Shown here: one piece after another, positions 1 through 6,652 of the stretch
Position numbering within the stretch: position 1 is the first letter of the stretch
Layout: the number at the start of each line of letters is the position of its first letter
Assembly (NCBI GenBank): GCA_030151845.1
Contig: JASLCM010000215.1
Span: forward strand, 1 to 7,289
DNA from: Bacteroides sp.
Lineage (GTDB): Bacteria; Bacteroidota; Bacteroidia; Bacteroidales; Bacteroidaceae
Reading direction: 5' to 3'
DNA: 7,289 nt
The notes under the pieces: generated by a model
Told to the model about the DNA's origin: nothing
What the model saw: only the letters and a program-made list of their open reading frames with translations
The model's database searches: none
Position numbers and translations under genes: made by a program

Positions 1-334
1 GTGGATTTCTTGTGACTACTGCTTGGAAGATATGAAGCAGGAAGTTGTAACAGAAGGGGGGATTCGGGTTGTATATGGTGAGCATATGAGTGACAATGAA
101 GAGTTAATCGTTCACCCTAGTACAGAGAAGTTTTTCAATATTGCTTGGTATATCTATGAGTGTATTGTTCTTGCTTTACCTATGAAACACACGCATAAAC
201 CAGGTGAATGTAATCAGGAGATGAAAGATAAGTTAGACAATTTGCTGGTTTCAAAAACTGATTTATCTGAGTCAGATGATGAGGAAATTGATCCACGTTG
301 GAATAAATTAAAAGAAATATTAGATAACAAATAA
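1..334 (+). CDS. DUF177/YceD family protein, 3' part
   Basis: The gene is cut by the left edge. Reading from base 2 gives 110 residues, ending in TAA at 332-334. An internal TTG at 23 could be mistaken for a start, but the frame is open through the window edge and residues before it (W-I-S-C-D-Y-C-L) carry the family's Cys-x-x-Cys-Leu motif, so the true start lies outside. Further cysteines follow at visible residues 54 and 70, the latter in HKPGECN, and the C-terminus has the DPRW-x-x-L-K pattern seen in Bacteroidales homologues. Known of the family: DUF177 proteins are usually encoded just before rpmF and have been linked to 23S rRNA accumulation; the molecular role is not settled. Here the stop is 12 nt before the rpmF start, so the two are very probably cotranscribed. 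Roughly 60-70 N-terminal residues are probably missing, judging from usual family length. Confidence 0.88.
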   Translation, partial: WISCDYCLEDMKQEVVTEGGIRVVYGEHMSDNEELIVHPSTEKFFNIAWYIYECIVLALPMKHTHKPGECNQEMKDKLDNLLVSKTDLSESDDEEIDPRWNKLKEILDNK

Positions 335-346
335 AAGTTTAGTAAA

Positions 347-532
347 ATGGCACATCCAAAGAGAAGACAATCTAAAACAAGAACAGCTAAAAGAAGAACT
401 CACGATAAAGCAGTTGCACCTACATTAGCTGTATGTCCAAACTGTGGTGAATGGCATGTATACCACACTGTATGTAATGCATGTGGTTACTATAGAGGCC
501 AATTAGCAGTAGAAAAAAATGTAGCACTATAA
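347..532 (+). CDS. rpmF: 50S ribosomal protein L32
   Basis: This 61-residue protein is a component of the large ribosomal subunit. The N-terminus begins MAHPKRRQSKTRTAKRR, the basic rRNA-binding tail characteristic of L32. A zinc ribbon follows, with Cys30-x-x-Cys33 and Cys43-x-x-Cys46, so this is the zinc-binding (C+) form. Length is normal for Bacteroidales L32. The ATG at 347 is the only sensible start, since the conserved MAHPK begins there; there is no Shine-Dalgarno sequence in the A/T-rich 12 nt before it, which is usual for this phylum. It follows the DUF177 gene closely and is followed by a strong hairpin at 548-589, so DUF177-rpmF looks like the end of a transcription unit. Confidence 0.98.
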   Translation: MAHPKRRQSKTRTAKRRTHDKAVAPTLAVCPNCGEWHVYHTVCNACGYYRGQLAVEKNVAL

Positions 533-547
533 ACTACAAAAGAATAT

Positions 548-589
548 CACACTTTAAATAAGGAGTTATCCTTGTTTAAAGTGTGTTTT
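548..589 (+). terminator. Hairpin terminator after rpmF
   Basis: An 11-bp perfect stem (548-558 with 575-585, CACACTTTAAA against TTTAAAGTGTG) continues through one T·G wobble (559/574) into a further 5-bp stem (560-564 with 569-573) closed by a GTTA loop. It is followed by only four Ts (586-589) before a C. The stem is strong but the U-tract is short and broken, so termination may be partial. This matters because no clear promoter is visible between the hairpin and fabH, 22 nt downstream. Confidence 0.7.
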
Positions 590-596
590 CGTATTT

Positions 597-603
597 AAAA
601 GGA
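597..603 (+). promoter_or_regulatory. Shine-Dalgarno-like site of fabH
   Basis: AAAAGGA lies 8 nt before the fabH ATG. It is one of few recognisable Shine-Dalgarno-like sequences in the window; most other genes here start behind plain A/T-rich leaders. It supports the start at 612 and suggests fabH is translated independently of rpmF. Confidence 0.5.
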
Positions 604-611
604 TTATATTC

Positions 612-1613
612 ATGGAAAAGATAAACGCAGTAATAACGGGTGTGGGAGGCTATGTTCCCGACTATGTTTTAAACAATGCAGAATTGTCTAAAATGGTAGA
701 GACTAATGATGAGTGGATTATGACTCGCATTGGTGTAAGTGAACGTAGAATTTTAAATGAGGAGGGGCTAGGAACCTCTTATATGGCTCGTAAGGCAGCT
801 AAGCAGTTAATGCAACGTACTGGTTCTAACCCGGATGATATTGATTTGGTTATTGTTGCGACTACTACTCCAGACTATACCTTTCCTTCTACAGCTTCTA
901 TACTTTGTGATAAGTTAAAGTTGAAAAATGCTTTTGCTTTCGATTTTTCAGCAGCTTGCAGTGGTTTTCTATTTGCATTAGAAACAGGAGCTTCTTTTAT
1001 TCGTTCTGGACGATACAAGAAAGTTATTGTTGTTGGAGGAGATAAAATGTCTTCTATTGTGGATTATACAGACCGTTCTACTTGTCCAATATTTGGTGAT
1101 GGTGCTGCTGCTGTAATGCTTGAGCCCACACATGAAGAATATGGAGTGATGGATGCTATTTTACACACAGATGGCAAAGGATTACCGTTCTTGCATCAAA
1201 AAGCTGGTGGTTCTGTTTGTACTCCTTCTCACTTTACTGTAGATAATCATATGCACTATATCTACCAAGAAGGTAGAACTGTATTTAAATACGCAGTGTC
1301 TAATATGTCTCGTGTGAGTGCCGAAATAGCCAAGCGCAATGGACTGAATAAAGAGAACATTGCATGGGTGGTTCCTCATCAGGCTAATTTACGTATTATT
1401 AATGCTGTTGCAAACCGTTTGGATTTAGGTCCAGACCAGGTTATGGTTAATATTCATAGATACGGAAACACCAGTGCAGGCTCACTTCCTTTGTGTCTAT
1501 GGGATTTTGAAAAAGACCTAAAGAAAGGAGATAATCTTATCTTTACTGCTTTTGGAGCAGGATTTACCTGGGGAGCCCTCTACTTGAAATGGGGCTACGA
1601 TGGGAAGCGTTAA
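612..1613 (+). CDS. fabH: Beta-ketoacyl-ACP synthase III (FabH)
   Basis: FabH catalyses the first condensation of type II fatty-acid synthesis in the cytosol, joining an acyl-CoA primer (acetyl-CoA or a branched-chain acyl-CoA) to malonyl-ACP with release of CO2. The 333-residue protein is full length for the family. The catalytic triad is visible: Cys116 in DFSAACSGF, His256 in VPHQAN and Asn286 in YGNTSAG. The thiolase-fold closing motif GAGFTWG is near residues 315-321, and TNDEWI-x-x-R-x-G-x-x-x-R (residues 31-45), typical of KASIII, is intact. Primer preference cannot be read from sequence alone. The ATG at 612 has an AAAAGGA site 8 nt upstream. It sits between two terminator-like hairpins (548-589 and 1638-1680), so it may be monocistronic or depend on read-through from rpmF. 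There is no plsX gene between rpmF and fabH, unlike in many Proteobacteria. Confidence 0.97.
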   Translation: MEKINAVITGVGGYVPDYVLNNAELSKMVETNDEWIMTRIGVSERRILNEEGLGTSYMARKAAKQLMQRTGSNPDDIDLVIVATTTPDYTFPSTASILCDKLKLKNAFAFDFSAACSGFLFALETGASFIRSGRYKKVIVVGGDKMSSIVDYTDRSTCPIFGDGAAAVMLEPTHEEYGVMDAILHTDGKGLPFLHQKAGGSVCTPSHFTVDNHMHYIYQEGRTVFKYAVSNMSRVSAEIAKRNGLNKENIAWVVPHQANLRIINAVANRLDLGPDQVMVNIHRYGNTSAGSLPLCLWDFEKDLKKGDNLIFTAFGAGFTWGALYLKWGYDGKR

Positions 1614-1637
1614 CGAATAGAATATAATTAAGTATAT

Positions 1638-1680
1638 AAAAAACGCATCCTGTACTTAACGAAGTATGATGCGTTTTTTT
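1638..1680 (+). terminator. Intrinsic terminator after fabH
   Basis: A 12-bp stem pairs AAAAAACGCATC (1638-1649) with GATGCGTTTTTT (1668-1679). Inside it a second 5-bp helix (1653-1657 with 1662-1666) has an AACG loop. The right arm runs into seven Ts (1674-1680). This is a classic intrinsic terminator 24 nt after the fabH stop. era begins only 17 nt past the last T, so its promoter, if it has one of its own, must overlap this structure or lie within fabH. Confidence 0.85.
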
Positions 1681-1697
1681 GTCTAAATAAGTATACC

Positions 1698-2585
1698 ATG
1701 TCAAATCACAGAGCAGGTTTTGTTAATATAGTTGGGAATCCCAATGTTGGTAAGTCTACCTTAATGAATGAGTTGGTGGGTGAGCGCGTGTCAATAGCAA
1801 CATTTAAATCGCAAACTACTCGTCACCGCATAATGGGAATCTATAACGAGGAGGATACACAAATTGTATTCTCAGACACTCCGGGTGTGTTAAAACCCAA
1901 TTATAAACTACAGGAATCTATGCTCAAGTTCAGCAAGTCGGCTTTGTCTGATGCTGATATATTGTTGTATGTAACAGACGTAGTTGAAGCAATGAATAAG
2001 AACGAAGAGTTCTTAGACCTGGTACGAAAACTAAATGTTCCTGTTTTGGTGTTAATTAATAAGATTGACTTAACGAATCAGGAGGAGTTAGTTAAACTAG
2101 TAGAAACATGGGAGGAGCAACTGCCAAAGGCAGAGATAATCCCTATTTCTGCTTTAAATAAATTTAATACATCGTATGTCTTTTCTAGGATAAAAGAGCT
2201 GTTACCATTATCGCCTCCATACTTTGATAAAGATCAATGGACCGATAAATCGGCTCGATTCTTTGTTTCGGAGATTATGCGTGAAAAAATACTACTCTAT
2301 TACGATAAGGAGATTCCTTATTCTGTAGAGGTTGTTGTTGAATCGTATAAGGAAACTCCTAAACAACTTAATATAGAAGTTGTTATTCTAGTAGAGCGAG
2401 AGTCGCAAAAAGGAATTATAATTGGAAAACAGGGAAAAGCTCTTAAAAAAGTAGCAACAGAAGCTAGAAAAGAGATGGAACGTTTTTTTGATAAAAAAGT
2501 ATTTCTACAGACTTTCGTAAAAGTTGAAAAAGATTGGCGCAGCAGCGATAAGCAGCTACGTGACTTTGGATATAATCTAGACTGA
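1698..2585 (+). CDS. era: GTPase Era
   Basis: Era is an essential GTPase that binds the 3' end of 16S rRNA and helps mature the 30S subunit at the inner face of the membrane. The 295-residue protein has both family domains. The N-terminal G domain shows G1 GNPNVGKST (13-21), the TTRHR switch I region (40-44), G3 DTPG (60-63), G4 NKID (121-124) and G5 SAL (151-153). The C-terminal KH domain has the GKQG loop (243-246) that contacts RNA, followed by the W-R-x-x-x-x-x-LRDFGY ending. All nucleotide-binding residues are intact. The ATG at 1698 gives the normal N-terminal length; there is no Shine-Dalgarno sequence. der follows after 33 nt with no terminator between, so the two ribosome-assembly GTPases are probably cotranscribed. 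Confidence 0.98.
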   Translation: MSNHRAGFVNIVGNPNVGKSTLMNELVGERVSIATFKSQTTRHRIMGIYNEEDTQIVFSDTPGVLKPNYKLQESMLKFSKSALSDADILLYVTDVVEAMNKNEEFLDLVRKLNVPVLVLINKIDLTNQEELVKLVETWEEQLPKAEIIPISALNKFNTSYVFSRIKELLPLSPPYFDKDQWTDKSARFFVSEIMREKILLYYDKEIPYSVEVVVESYKETPKQLNIEVVILVERESQKGIIIGKQGKALKKVATEARKEMERFFDKKVFLQTFVKVEKDWRSSDKQLRDFGYNLD

Positions 2586-2618
2586 TACAATTGTAGATAA
2601 ATTGTAAAATAAACAATT

Positions 2619-3932
2619 ATGAGAAACTTAGTAGCAATTGTTGGAAGACCTAATGTAGGCAAATCTACACTTTTCAATAGGTTAACGAAATCAAGACAGG
2701 CTATTGTTGACGATCAAGCTGGAACTACTCGCGATAGACAGTATGGTAAAACAGAGTGGCAAGGAAGAGAGTTTTCTGTGGTGGATACAGGAGGTTGGGT
2801 GGTTAATTCGGATGATATATTTGAGGATGCTATTCGTAAACAGGTTTTAGTTGCAGTTGAAGAGGCTGATGTAGTAATCTTTGTTGTTGATGTGAATAAT
2901 GGAGTAACTGATTTAGATGAGGAGGTTGCTGGAATTTTACGTCGTTCAAATAGACCTGTTGTTTTAACTGTCAATAAAACAGAGAATACAGATCAAATGT
3001 ATACTGTTCCTGAATTTTATTCACTAGGGTTAGGTGAGCCTTATAGCGTCTCTGCTATGACAGGAAGTGGTACAGGTGATTTATTGGATAAAGTAGTCTC
3101 TTTGCTTAAGAAAGAGACTGTTGAGATATTAGATGATGATATACCCAGATTTGCTGTGGTAGGTAGGCCAAACGTTGGTAAGTCTTCTATAGTAAATGCT
3201 TTTATAGGAGAAGATCGTAATATCGTAACAGAGATTGCTGGAACAACTAGAGATTCGATATACACTAGGTATAATAAGTTTGGTTTTGATTTCTATCTTG
3301 TAGATACTGCTGGTATACGAAAAAAGAGTAAGGTTCATGAAGACCTAGAGTATTACTCTGTAATTCGATCTATTAGAGCGATAGAGAGTTCTGATGTCTG
3401 TATATTGATGTTAGACGCAACTCGTGGAATAGAGAGTCAGGATTTAAACATATTCTCTTTGATACAAAAGAATGCCAAGGGGTTGGTTGTGGTAATCAAT
3501 AAGTGGGACTTGGTGGAAGATAAATCGAATAAGGCTATTAAAACGTTTGAAGAAGCTGTTCGTGCACGTTTGGCTCCGTTTGTTGATTTTCCTATTATTT
3601 ATACATCGGCAATTAATAAACAAAGAATATTAAAAGTTTTGGAAGAGGCTCGGATGGTTTATGACAATAGAAATCGAAGGGTGTCGACAGCCAAACTAAA
3701 TGAAGAGATGTTGCAATTAATAGAGGCTTATCCACCACCTTCTGTAAAGGGTAAGTATATTAAGATAAAATACATCACTCAATTGCCTAATACAAAGATT
3801 CCTTCATTTGTGTTTTTTGCTAACCTACCTCAGTACGTTAAGGAAGCCTATAGAAGGTTCTTGGAGAATAAGATGAGAGAGAAGTGGAATTTCTCAGGAA
3901 CACCTATCAATGTGTTTATTAGAAAGAAATAA
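2619..3932 (+). CDS. der: Ribosome-assembly GTPase Der (EngA)
   Basis: Der is a cytosolic GTPase with two G domains in tandem, needed for late assembly of the 50S subunit. The 437-residue protein is full length. G domain 1 shows GRPNVGKST (9-17), TTRD (36-39), DTGG (56-59) and an unusual G4, NKTE (119-122), where the usual final residue is Asp. G domain 2 has GRPNVGKSS (182-190), TTRD (209-212), DTAG (229-232), NKWD (294-297) and SAI (330-332). The C-terminal KH-like domain covers about 350-437 and ends with the typical GTPI-x-V-F-x-R-K. The 33-nt spacer after era is A/T-rich with small AATTGT/ACAATT inverted repeats and no Shine-Dalgarno sequence. Transcription ends at the hairpin just downstream (3939-3966). 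The Glu in the first G4 is a conservative change, and I do not infer loss of function from it. Confidence 0.97.
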   Translation: MRNLVAIVGRPNVGKSTLFNRLTKSRQAIVDDQAGTTRDRQYGKTEWQGREFSVVDTGGWVVNSDDIFEDAIRKQVLVAVEEADVVIFVVDVNNGVTDLDEEVAGILRRSNRPVVLTVNKTENTDQMYTVPEFYSLGLGEPYSVSAMTGSGTGDLLDKVVSLLKKETVEILDDDIPRFAVVGRPNVGKSSIVNAFIGEDRNIVTEIAGTTRDSIYTRYNKFGFDFYLVDTAGIRKKSKVHEDLEYYSVIRSIRAIESSDVCILMLDATRGIESQDLNIFSLIQKNAKGLVVVINKWDLVEDKSNKAIKTFEEAVRARLAPFVDFPIIYTSAINKQRILKVLEEARMVYDNRNRRVSTAKLNEEMLQLIEAYPPPSVKGKYIKIKYITQLPNTKIPSFVFFANLPQYVKEAYRRFLENKMREKWNFSGTPINVFIRKK

Positions 3933-3938
3933 TAAAAT

Positions 3939-3966
3939 AAAAAGGAGCAATGTTGCTCCTTTTTTT
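3939..3966. terminator. Bidirectional terminator between der and the mlaF-like gene
   Basis: AAAAAGGAGCA (3939-3949) pairs perfectly with TGCTCCTTTTT (3954-3964), leaving a 4-nt loop, or a shorter one if the flanking A/T pair also forms. On the plus strand the stem runs into seven Ts (3960-3966). On the minus strand the exit is TTTTT-A-TTTT-A-TT. The genes converge here, so it serves both. The stop codon of the minus-strand gene (complement of 3965-3967) overlaps the right edge of the structure. Confidence 0.88.
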
Positions 3967-4729
3967 ATCCTTTGCTGTTTACAGCCTCCTTTACTTTCCT
4001 AAAAAGATCCGAGGCGAAAATAAAGTTATTTAATCGATCATTGGTTGAGGTGAAGATCTCCTCTTTTGTTCCTTCCCACTCTTTTTCTCCTTCGTAGATA
4101 TAGGTAATCTTTTCACCAATACCCAGCACTGAGTTCATATCGTGTGTGTTGATAATGGTTGTCATGTTGTACTCTTTAGTGATATCTTGGATTAAGTCAT
4201 CAATAACTAATGAGGTTTTTGGATCGAGTCCAGAGTTGGGTTCATCACAAAATAGGTATTTGGGGTTTAGTGCTATAGCTCGAGCTATAGCAACTCTTTT
4301 TTGCATTCCCCCACTTATTTCTCCAGGGAACTTACTTTTTGCATCTAATAAATTGACCCGGTCAAGGCAAAACATAGCTCGCTTAACTCGTTCTTTATAA
4401 GTGGCATCACTAAACATATTTAAAGGTAGTAAGACGTTGTCGATAACAGACATGGAATCAAAAAGAGCTGCGCTTTGAAAGATCATTCCCATCTCTCTTC
4501 TTAACTGTTTCTTTTCTTTCTTATTCATCATAAGAAAGTTACGTCCATCGTATAGAACGCTCCCTTTGTCGGGTAAAAGAAGCCCCACAATGCACTTCAT
4601 AAGTACAGTCTTTCCAGAGCCACTCTGTCCAATGATAAGATTAGTCATTCCATTCTGGAAGTTGAGGTTGATATTCTTTAAAACCTCTTTCTTATCAAAC
4701 GATTTATATAGTTCTTGTACTTCTATCAT
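3965..4729 (-). CDS. MlaF/Ttg2A-type ABC transporter ATP-binding protein
   Basis: This 254-residue ATPase should power the permease encoded just upstream, in a system of the Mla/MCE phospholipid-transport type at the inner membrane. Visible motifs are Walker A GQSGSGKT (34-41), Q-loop Gln85 in GMIFQSAALFD, signature ISGGMQKR (138-145), Walker B YLFCDEP (158-164, catalytic Glu163), D-loop SGLDP (166-170) and switch His196. The combination GMIFQSAALFDSMSV and ISGGMQKRVAIARA is typical of MlaF relatives rather than of drug or amino-acid importers. Its ATG overlaps the permease stop in an ATGA (4726-4729), implying translational coupling. The gene ends inside a bidirectional terminator, so no third gene follows in this unit. 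No MCE-domain (MlaD) gene is present here, so direction and substrate are inferred from the family only. Confidence 0.92.
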   Translation of the reverse strand: MIEVQELYKSFDKKEVLKNINLNFQNGMTNLIIGQSGSGKTVLMKCIVGLLLPDKGSVLYDGRNFLMMNKKEKKQLRREMGMIFQSAALFDSMSVIDNVLLPLNMFSDATYKERVKRAMFCLDRVNLLDAKSKFPGEISGGMQKRVAIARAIALNPKYLFCDEPNSGLDPKTSLVIDDLIQDITKEYNMTTIINTHDMNSVLGIGEKITYIYEGEKEWEGTKEEIFTSTNDRLNNFIFASDLFRKVKEAVNSKG

Positions 4730-5469
4730 CCCATTAATAGTTTAGTAAGAATTAAGTCTGAAAAAAGAATCAATACACTACTTGATACAACCGAATCTGT
4801 CGATGATTTTCCCACTTGTATAGAGCCTCCTTCTACAGTATAACCAAAAAAAGCGGAAACACTTGATATTATAAATGCAAAGAAAATAGATTTAATAATA
4901 CCACACCAAATAAACCATTCAGAGAACATGTATTGTAGTCCATATTCTAAGTCGGTTGCCGACATAATTCCCCCTATCCATGCGGAAGCAAAGGCACCAA
5001 TAATTCCAGCAAAAATACTAAAGGTTACTAAAATAGGAATAATGGTAATCATTGCTACTATCTTAGGAAGAATAAGAAAACTGGCTGAGTTTATACCCAT
5101 GATTTCTAGGGCATCGATTTGCTGTGTTACACGCATTGTACCTATTTCTGATGCTATGTTTGAACCTACTTTACCAGCAAGGATAAGACACATAATCGAA
5201 GAAGAAAATTCGAGAAGTAAGATTTCACGGGTTACATACCCAACTGTCCAGCGTGGCATCCAAGCACTTTCAATATTAAGTTTTATCTGGATGGTTATCA
5301 CTGCACCAATAAAAAAGGAGATCAAGAGAACAATACCAATGGAATTTACTCCTAGTTGCTCTATTTCTTTTATGTATTGCTTGAGAAAAACTCGCATCCG
5401 TTCTGGTCTGGAAAACACACGCTTCATCAGAAGAACATAGCTGCCAACCATTTCAAGTAGTTTATGCAT
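4726..5469 (-). CDS. MlaE-family ABC transporter permease
   Basis: This 247-residue integral membrane protein belongs to the MlaE/YrbE permease family, which partners an MlaF-type ATPase to move phospholipids between inner and outer membranes. The family signature is clear: LAGKVGSNIASEIGTMRVTQ followed by QIDALEIMGI (98-126), which includes the conserved Glu108-x-Gly110-x-Met112 and the QIDAL motif. Hydrophobic segments lie at about 41-63, 83-99, 131-165 (probably two spans), 187-209 and 228-246, with a basic amphipathic N-terminal stretch before them, as expected for MlaE. The ATG at 5469 lies 16 nt after a minus-strand TACATTTG box, giving a short leader. It overlaps the ATPase gene by 4 nt and is divergent from lptB. 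No substrate-binding (MCE) partner is encoded nearby. Confidence 0.93.
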   Translation of the reverse strand: MHKLLEMVGSYVLLMKRVFSRPERMRVFLKQYIKEIEQLGVNSIGIVLLISFFIGAVITIQIKLNIESAWMPRWTVGYVTREILLLEFSSSIMCLILAGKVGSNIASEIGTMRVTQQIDALEIMGINSASFLILPKIVAMITIIPILVTFSIFAGIIGAFASAWIGGIMSATDLEYGLQYMFSEWFIWCGIIKSIFFAFIISSVSAFFGYTVEGGSIQVGKSSTDSVVSSSVLILFSDLILTKLLMG

Positions 5470-5485
5470 AATCGACTATTTGTTG

Positions 5486-5493
5486 CAAATGTA
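5486..5493 (-). promoter_or_regulatory. Putative -7 box for the MlaE/MlaF pair
   Basis: The minus strand reads TACATTTG, an exact match to the Bacteroidota -7 consensus TAnnTTTG, ending 16 nt before the permease ATG. No TTTG -33 box occurs at the usual 19-21 bp spacing upstream, so the call rests on the -7 element and its position in a divergent gap. Confidence 0.5.
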
Positions 5494-5515
5494 CACTATT
5501 TTCATCTTAATTTAC

Positions 5516-5523
5516 TACATTTG
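5516..5523 (+). promoter_or_regulatory. Putative -7 box for lptB
   Basis: TACATTTG on the plus strand matches TAnnTTTG exactly and ends 17 nt before the ATG at 5541. Transcription would start around 5527-5530, leaving a leader of roughly 11-14 nt. A clear -33 TTTG box is lacking at normal spacing. The box mirrors the minus-strand one at 5486-5493. Confidence 0.5.
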
Positions 5524-5540
5524 CGCAAAATAGCTTGAGT

Positions 5541-6299
5541 ATGAGTGAGAATAAGCTTGTCTTACGAACCGAAGGTTTGGTTAAAAAATATGGGAAACGT
5601 ACAGTTGTAAATGATGTTTCTATTCATGTAGAGCAAGGGGAAATTGTGGGGCTTTTAGGTCCCAATGGTGCTGGTAAAACGACCTCTTTTTATATGACTG
5701 TTGGCTTGGTTACCCCAAATGAAGGGCGCATCTTTTTAGATGATTTGAACATTACAAATTATCCTGTTTATAAGAGAGCGCAACATGGTATTGGTTATTT
5801 GGCTCAAGAGGCTTCTGTTTTCCGACAAATGACCGTAGAGGATAACATAGCTTCTGTATTAGAGATGACGAATAAACCTTTAAGTTATCAAAAGGACAAA
5901 CTTGAAAGCTTAATTGCTGAATTCAGATTACAGAAAGTAAGGAAAAATAGGGGGAATCAGTTATCAGGAGGTGAGAGAAGGCGTACTGAGATAGCTCGAT
6001 GTTTGGCGATTGATCCTAAATTTATTATGTTGGATGAGCCTTTTGCAGGGGTTGATCCAATTGCTGTTGAAGATATTCAGCAGATTGTGTGGAAACTTAA
6101 ATATAGAAACATTGGAATTCTTATAACCGACCACAATGTGCAAGAAACTTTAAGTATAACAGATCGTGCTTATCTTCTTTTTGAAGGGCGGATTCTTTTT
6201 CAAGGCTCGCCTGAAGAATTGTCTGAAAATGCAATAGTTCGTGAGAAGTACTTAAGTAATAGTTTTGTTTTAAGAAGGAAGGAGTTTCAGGAGGAATAA
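5541..6299 (+). CDS. lptB: Lipopolysaccharide export ATPase LptB
   Basis: LptB is the cytosolic ATPase of the LptB2FG complex, which extracts lipopolysaccharide from the inner membrane and pushes it along the Lpt bridge to the cell surface. Counted from the ATG at 5541, the 252-residue protein shows Walker A GPNGAGKT (40-47), Q-loop Gln89 in the LptB-characteristic YLAQEASVFR, signature LSGGE (141-145), Walker B FIMLDEP (161-167, catalytic Glu166), D-loop AGVDP (169-173) and switch His198. The C-terminal VREKYLSNSFVL matches the LptB tail, which separates it from branched-chain amino-acid LivF/LivG ATPases. A TTG at 5535 would add two residues. I prefer the ATG because SENKLVLRTEGLVKKYG begins directly after it and the TTG lies only 11 nt past the -7 box. 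It is divergent from the MlaE/MlaF pair. The lptF/G and lptA/C genes are not in the window. Confidence 0.95.
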   Translation: MSENKLVLRTEGLVKKYGKRTVVNDVSIHVEQGEIVGLLGPNGAGKTTSFYMTVGLVTPNEGRIFLDDLNITNYPVYKRAQHGIGYLAQEASVFRQMTVEDNIASVLEMTNKPLSYQKDKLESLIAEFRLQKVRKNRGNQLSGGERRRTEIARCLAIDPKFIMLDEPFAGVDPIAVEDIQQIVWKLKYRNIGILITDHNVQETLSITDRAYLLFEGRILFQGSPEELSENAIVREKYLSNSFVLRRKEFQEE

Positions 6300-6320
6300 A
6301 GTTAGATACTGACTAATATA

Positions 6321-6352
6321 AAAAGAGCAGCTTGATATCAAGCTGCTCTTTT
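6321..6352. terminator. Bidirectional terminator between lptB and the RRM gene
   Basis: A perfect 32-nt palindrome, AAAAGAGCAGCTTGAT joined directly to its reverse complement, lies between the converging lptB and RRM genes. The centre GATATC would open as a small loop, leaving a stem of about 13 bp. The plus-strand exit is TTTT-A-TT and the minus-strand exit is TTTTT-ATATT, so it can end transcription both ways. Confidence 0.88.
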
Positions 6353-6373
6353 ATTAAAGCTACTATTGTATTA

Positions 6374-6619
6374 TTAGTCTCTAGGTTTAGCTTCTTTTAG
6401 TACCATAGTACGGCCTGCATACTCTGCGCCATTAAGTTCCTCTATAGCTTTTGCTGCATCTTCGTCGTTCTCTAGCTCTACAAAACCAAATCCTCTAGAT
6501 CTTCCTGTTTCACGATCTTTGATGATCTTTACAGATGTTACAACTCCATAATCTTCCATAACTTGCTGTAAGTCTGTCTCATTAATACGGTAATTTAAAT
6601 TACCAACATAGATATTCAT
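6374..6619 (-). CDS. Small single-RRM RNA-binding protein
   Basis: The 81-residue protein is one RNA-recognition motif with almost nothing else. RNP2 is IYVGNL (3-8) and RNP1 is RGFGFVEL (42-49). The RNA-stacking aromatics Tyr4, Phe44 and Phe46 are present, and the ETGRSRGFGFVE stretch is typical of the glycine-poor bacterial RRM proteins common in Bacteroidota and Cyanobacteria. It ends KEAKPRD, without the Gly-rich tail of many eukaryotic and cyanobacterial relatives. Known of the family: such proteins bind single-stranded RNA, and Bacteroides members have been implicated in post-transcriptional regulation; the target here is unknown. The ATG at 6619 gives the usual N-terminus MNIYVGNL. There is no Shine-Dalgarno sequence; the 35 nt before the start are almost entirely A and T. 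It is monocistronic, with a long upstream region that can form alternative pairings (6653-6781). Confidence 0.93.
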   Translation of the reverse strand: MNIYVGNLNYRINETDLQQVMEDYGVVTSVKIIKDRETGRSRGFGFVELENDEDAAKAIEELNGAEYAGRTMVLKEAKPRD

Positions 6620-6652
6620 AATAATGAATTAAAAAAAATAAATAATTAAATA

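Noticed and set aside
567..574. TATCCTTG as a -7 promoter box for fabH
   Set aside because: It has one mismatch to TAnnTTTG, lies inside the terminator hairpin, and has no TTTG box 19-21 bp upstream.
2586..2618. Palindrome TACAATTGTA and nearby AATTGT/ACAATT repeats before der as an operator or hairpin
   Set aside because: The stems are short and entirely A/T-rich, and such repeats are expected by chance in this composition. era and der are most likely read as one transcript.
2318..2677. A 119-codon minus-strand frame spanning the era end and der start
   Set aside because: It runs antisense through two well-supported GTPase genes, and its sequence is low-complexity Ser/Thr/Ile-rich, as expected from reversed coding DNA.
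4928..5440. A 170-codon open frame on the plus strand opposite the permease gene
   Set aside because: It is antisense to a gene with clear MlaE family motifs, its translation resembles no family I recognise, and it has no supporting start context. It is a shadow of the real gene.
5535..5540. TTG at 5535 as the lptB start
   Set aside because: It adds only two residues, duplicates a Met-Ser already encoded at 5541, and lies closer to the predicted transcription start; the ATG is the better start.
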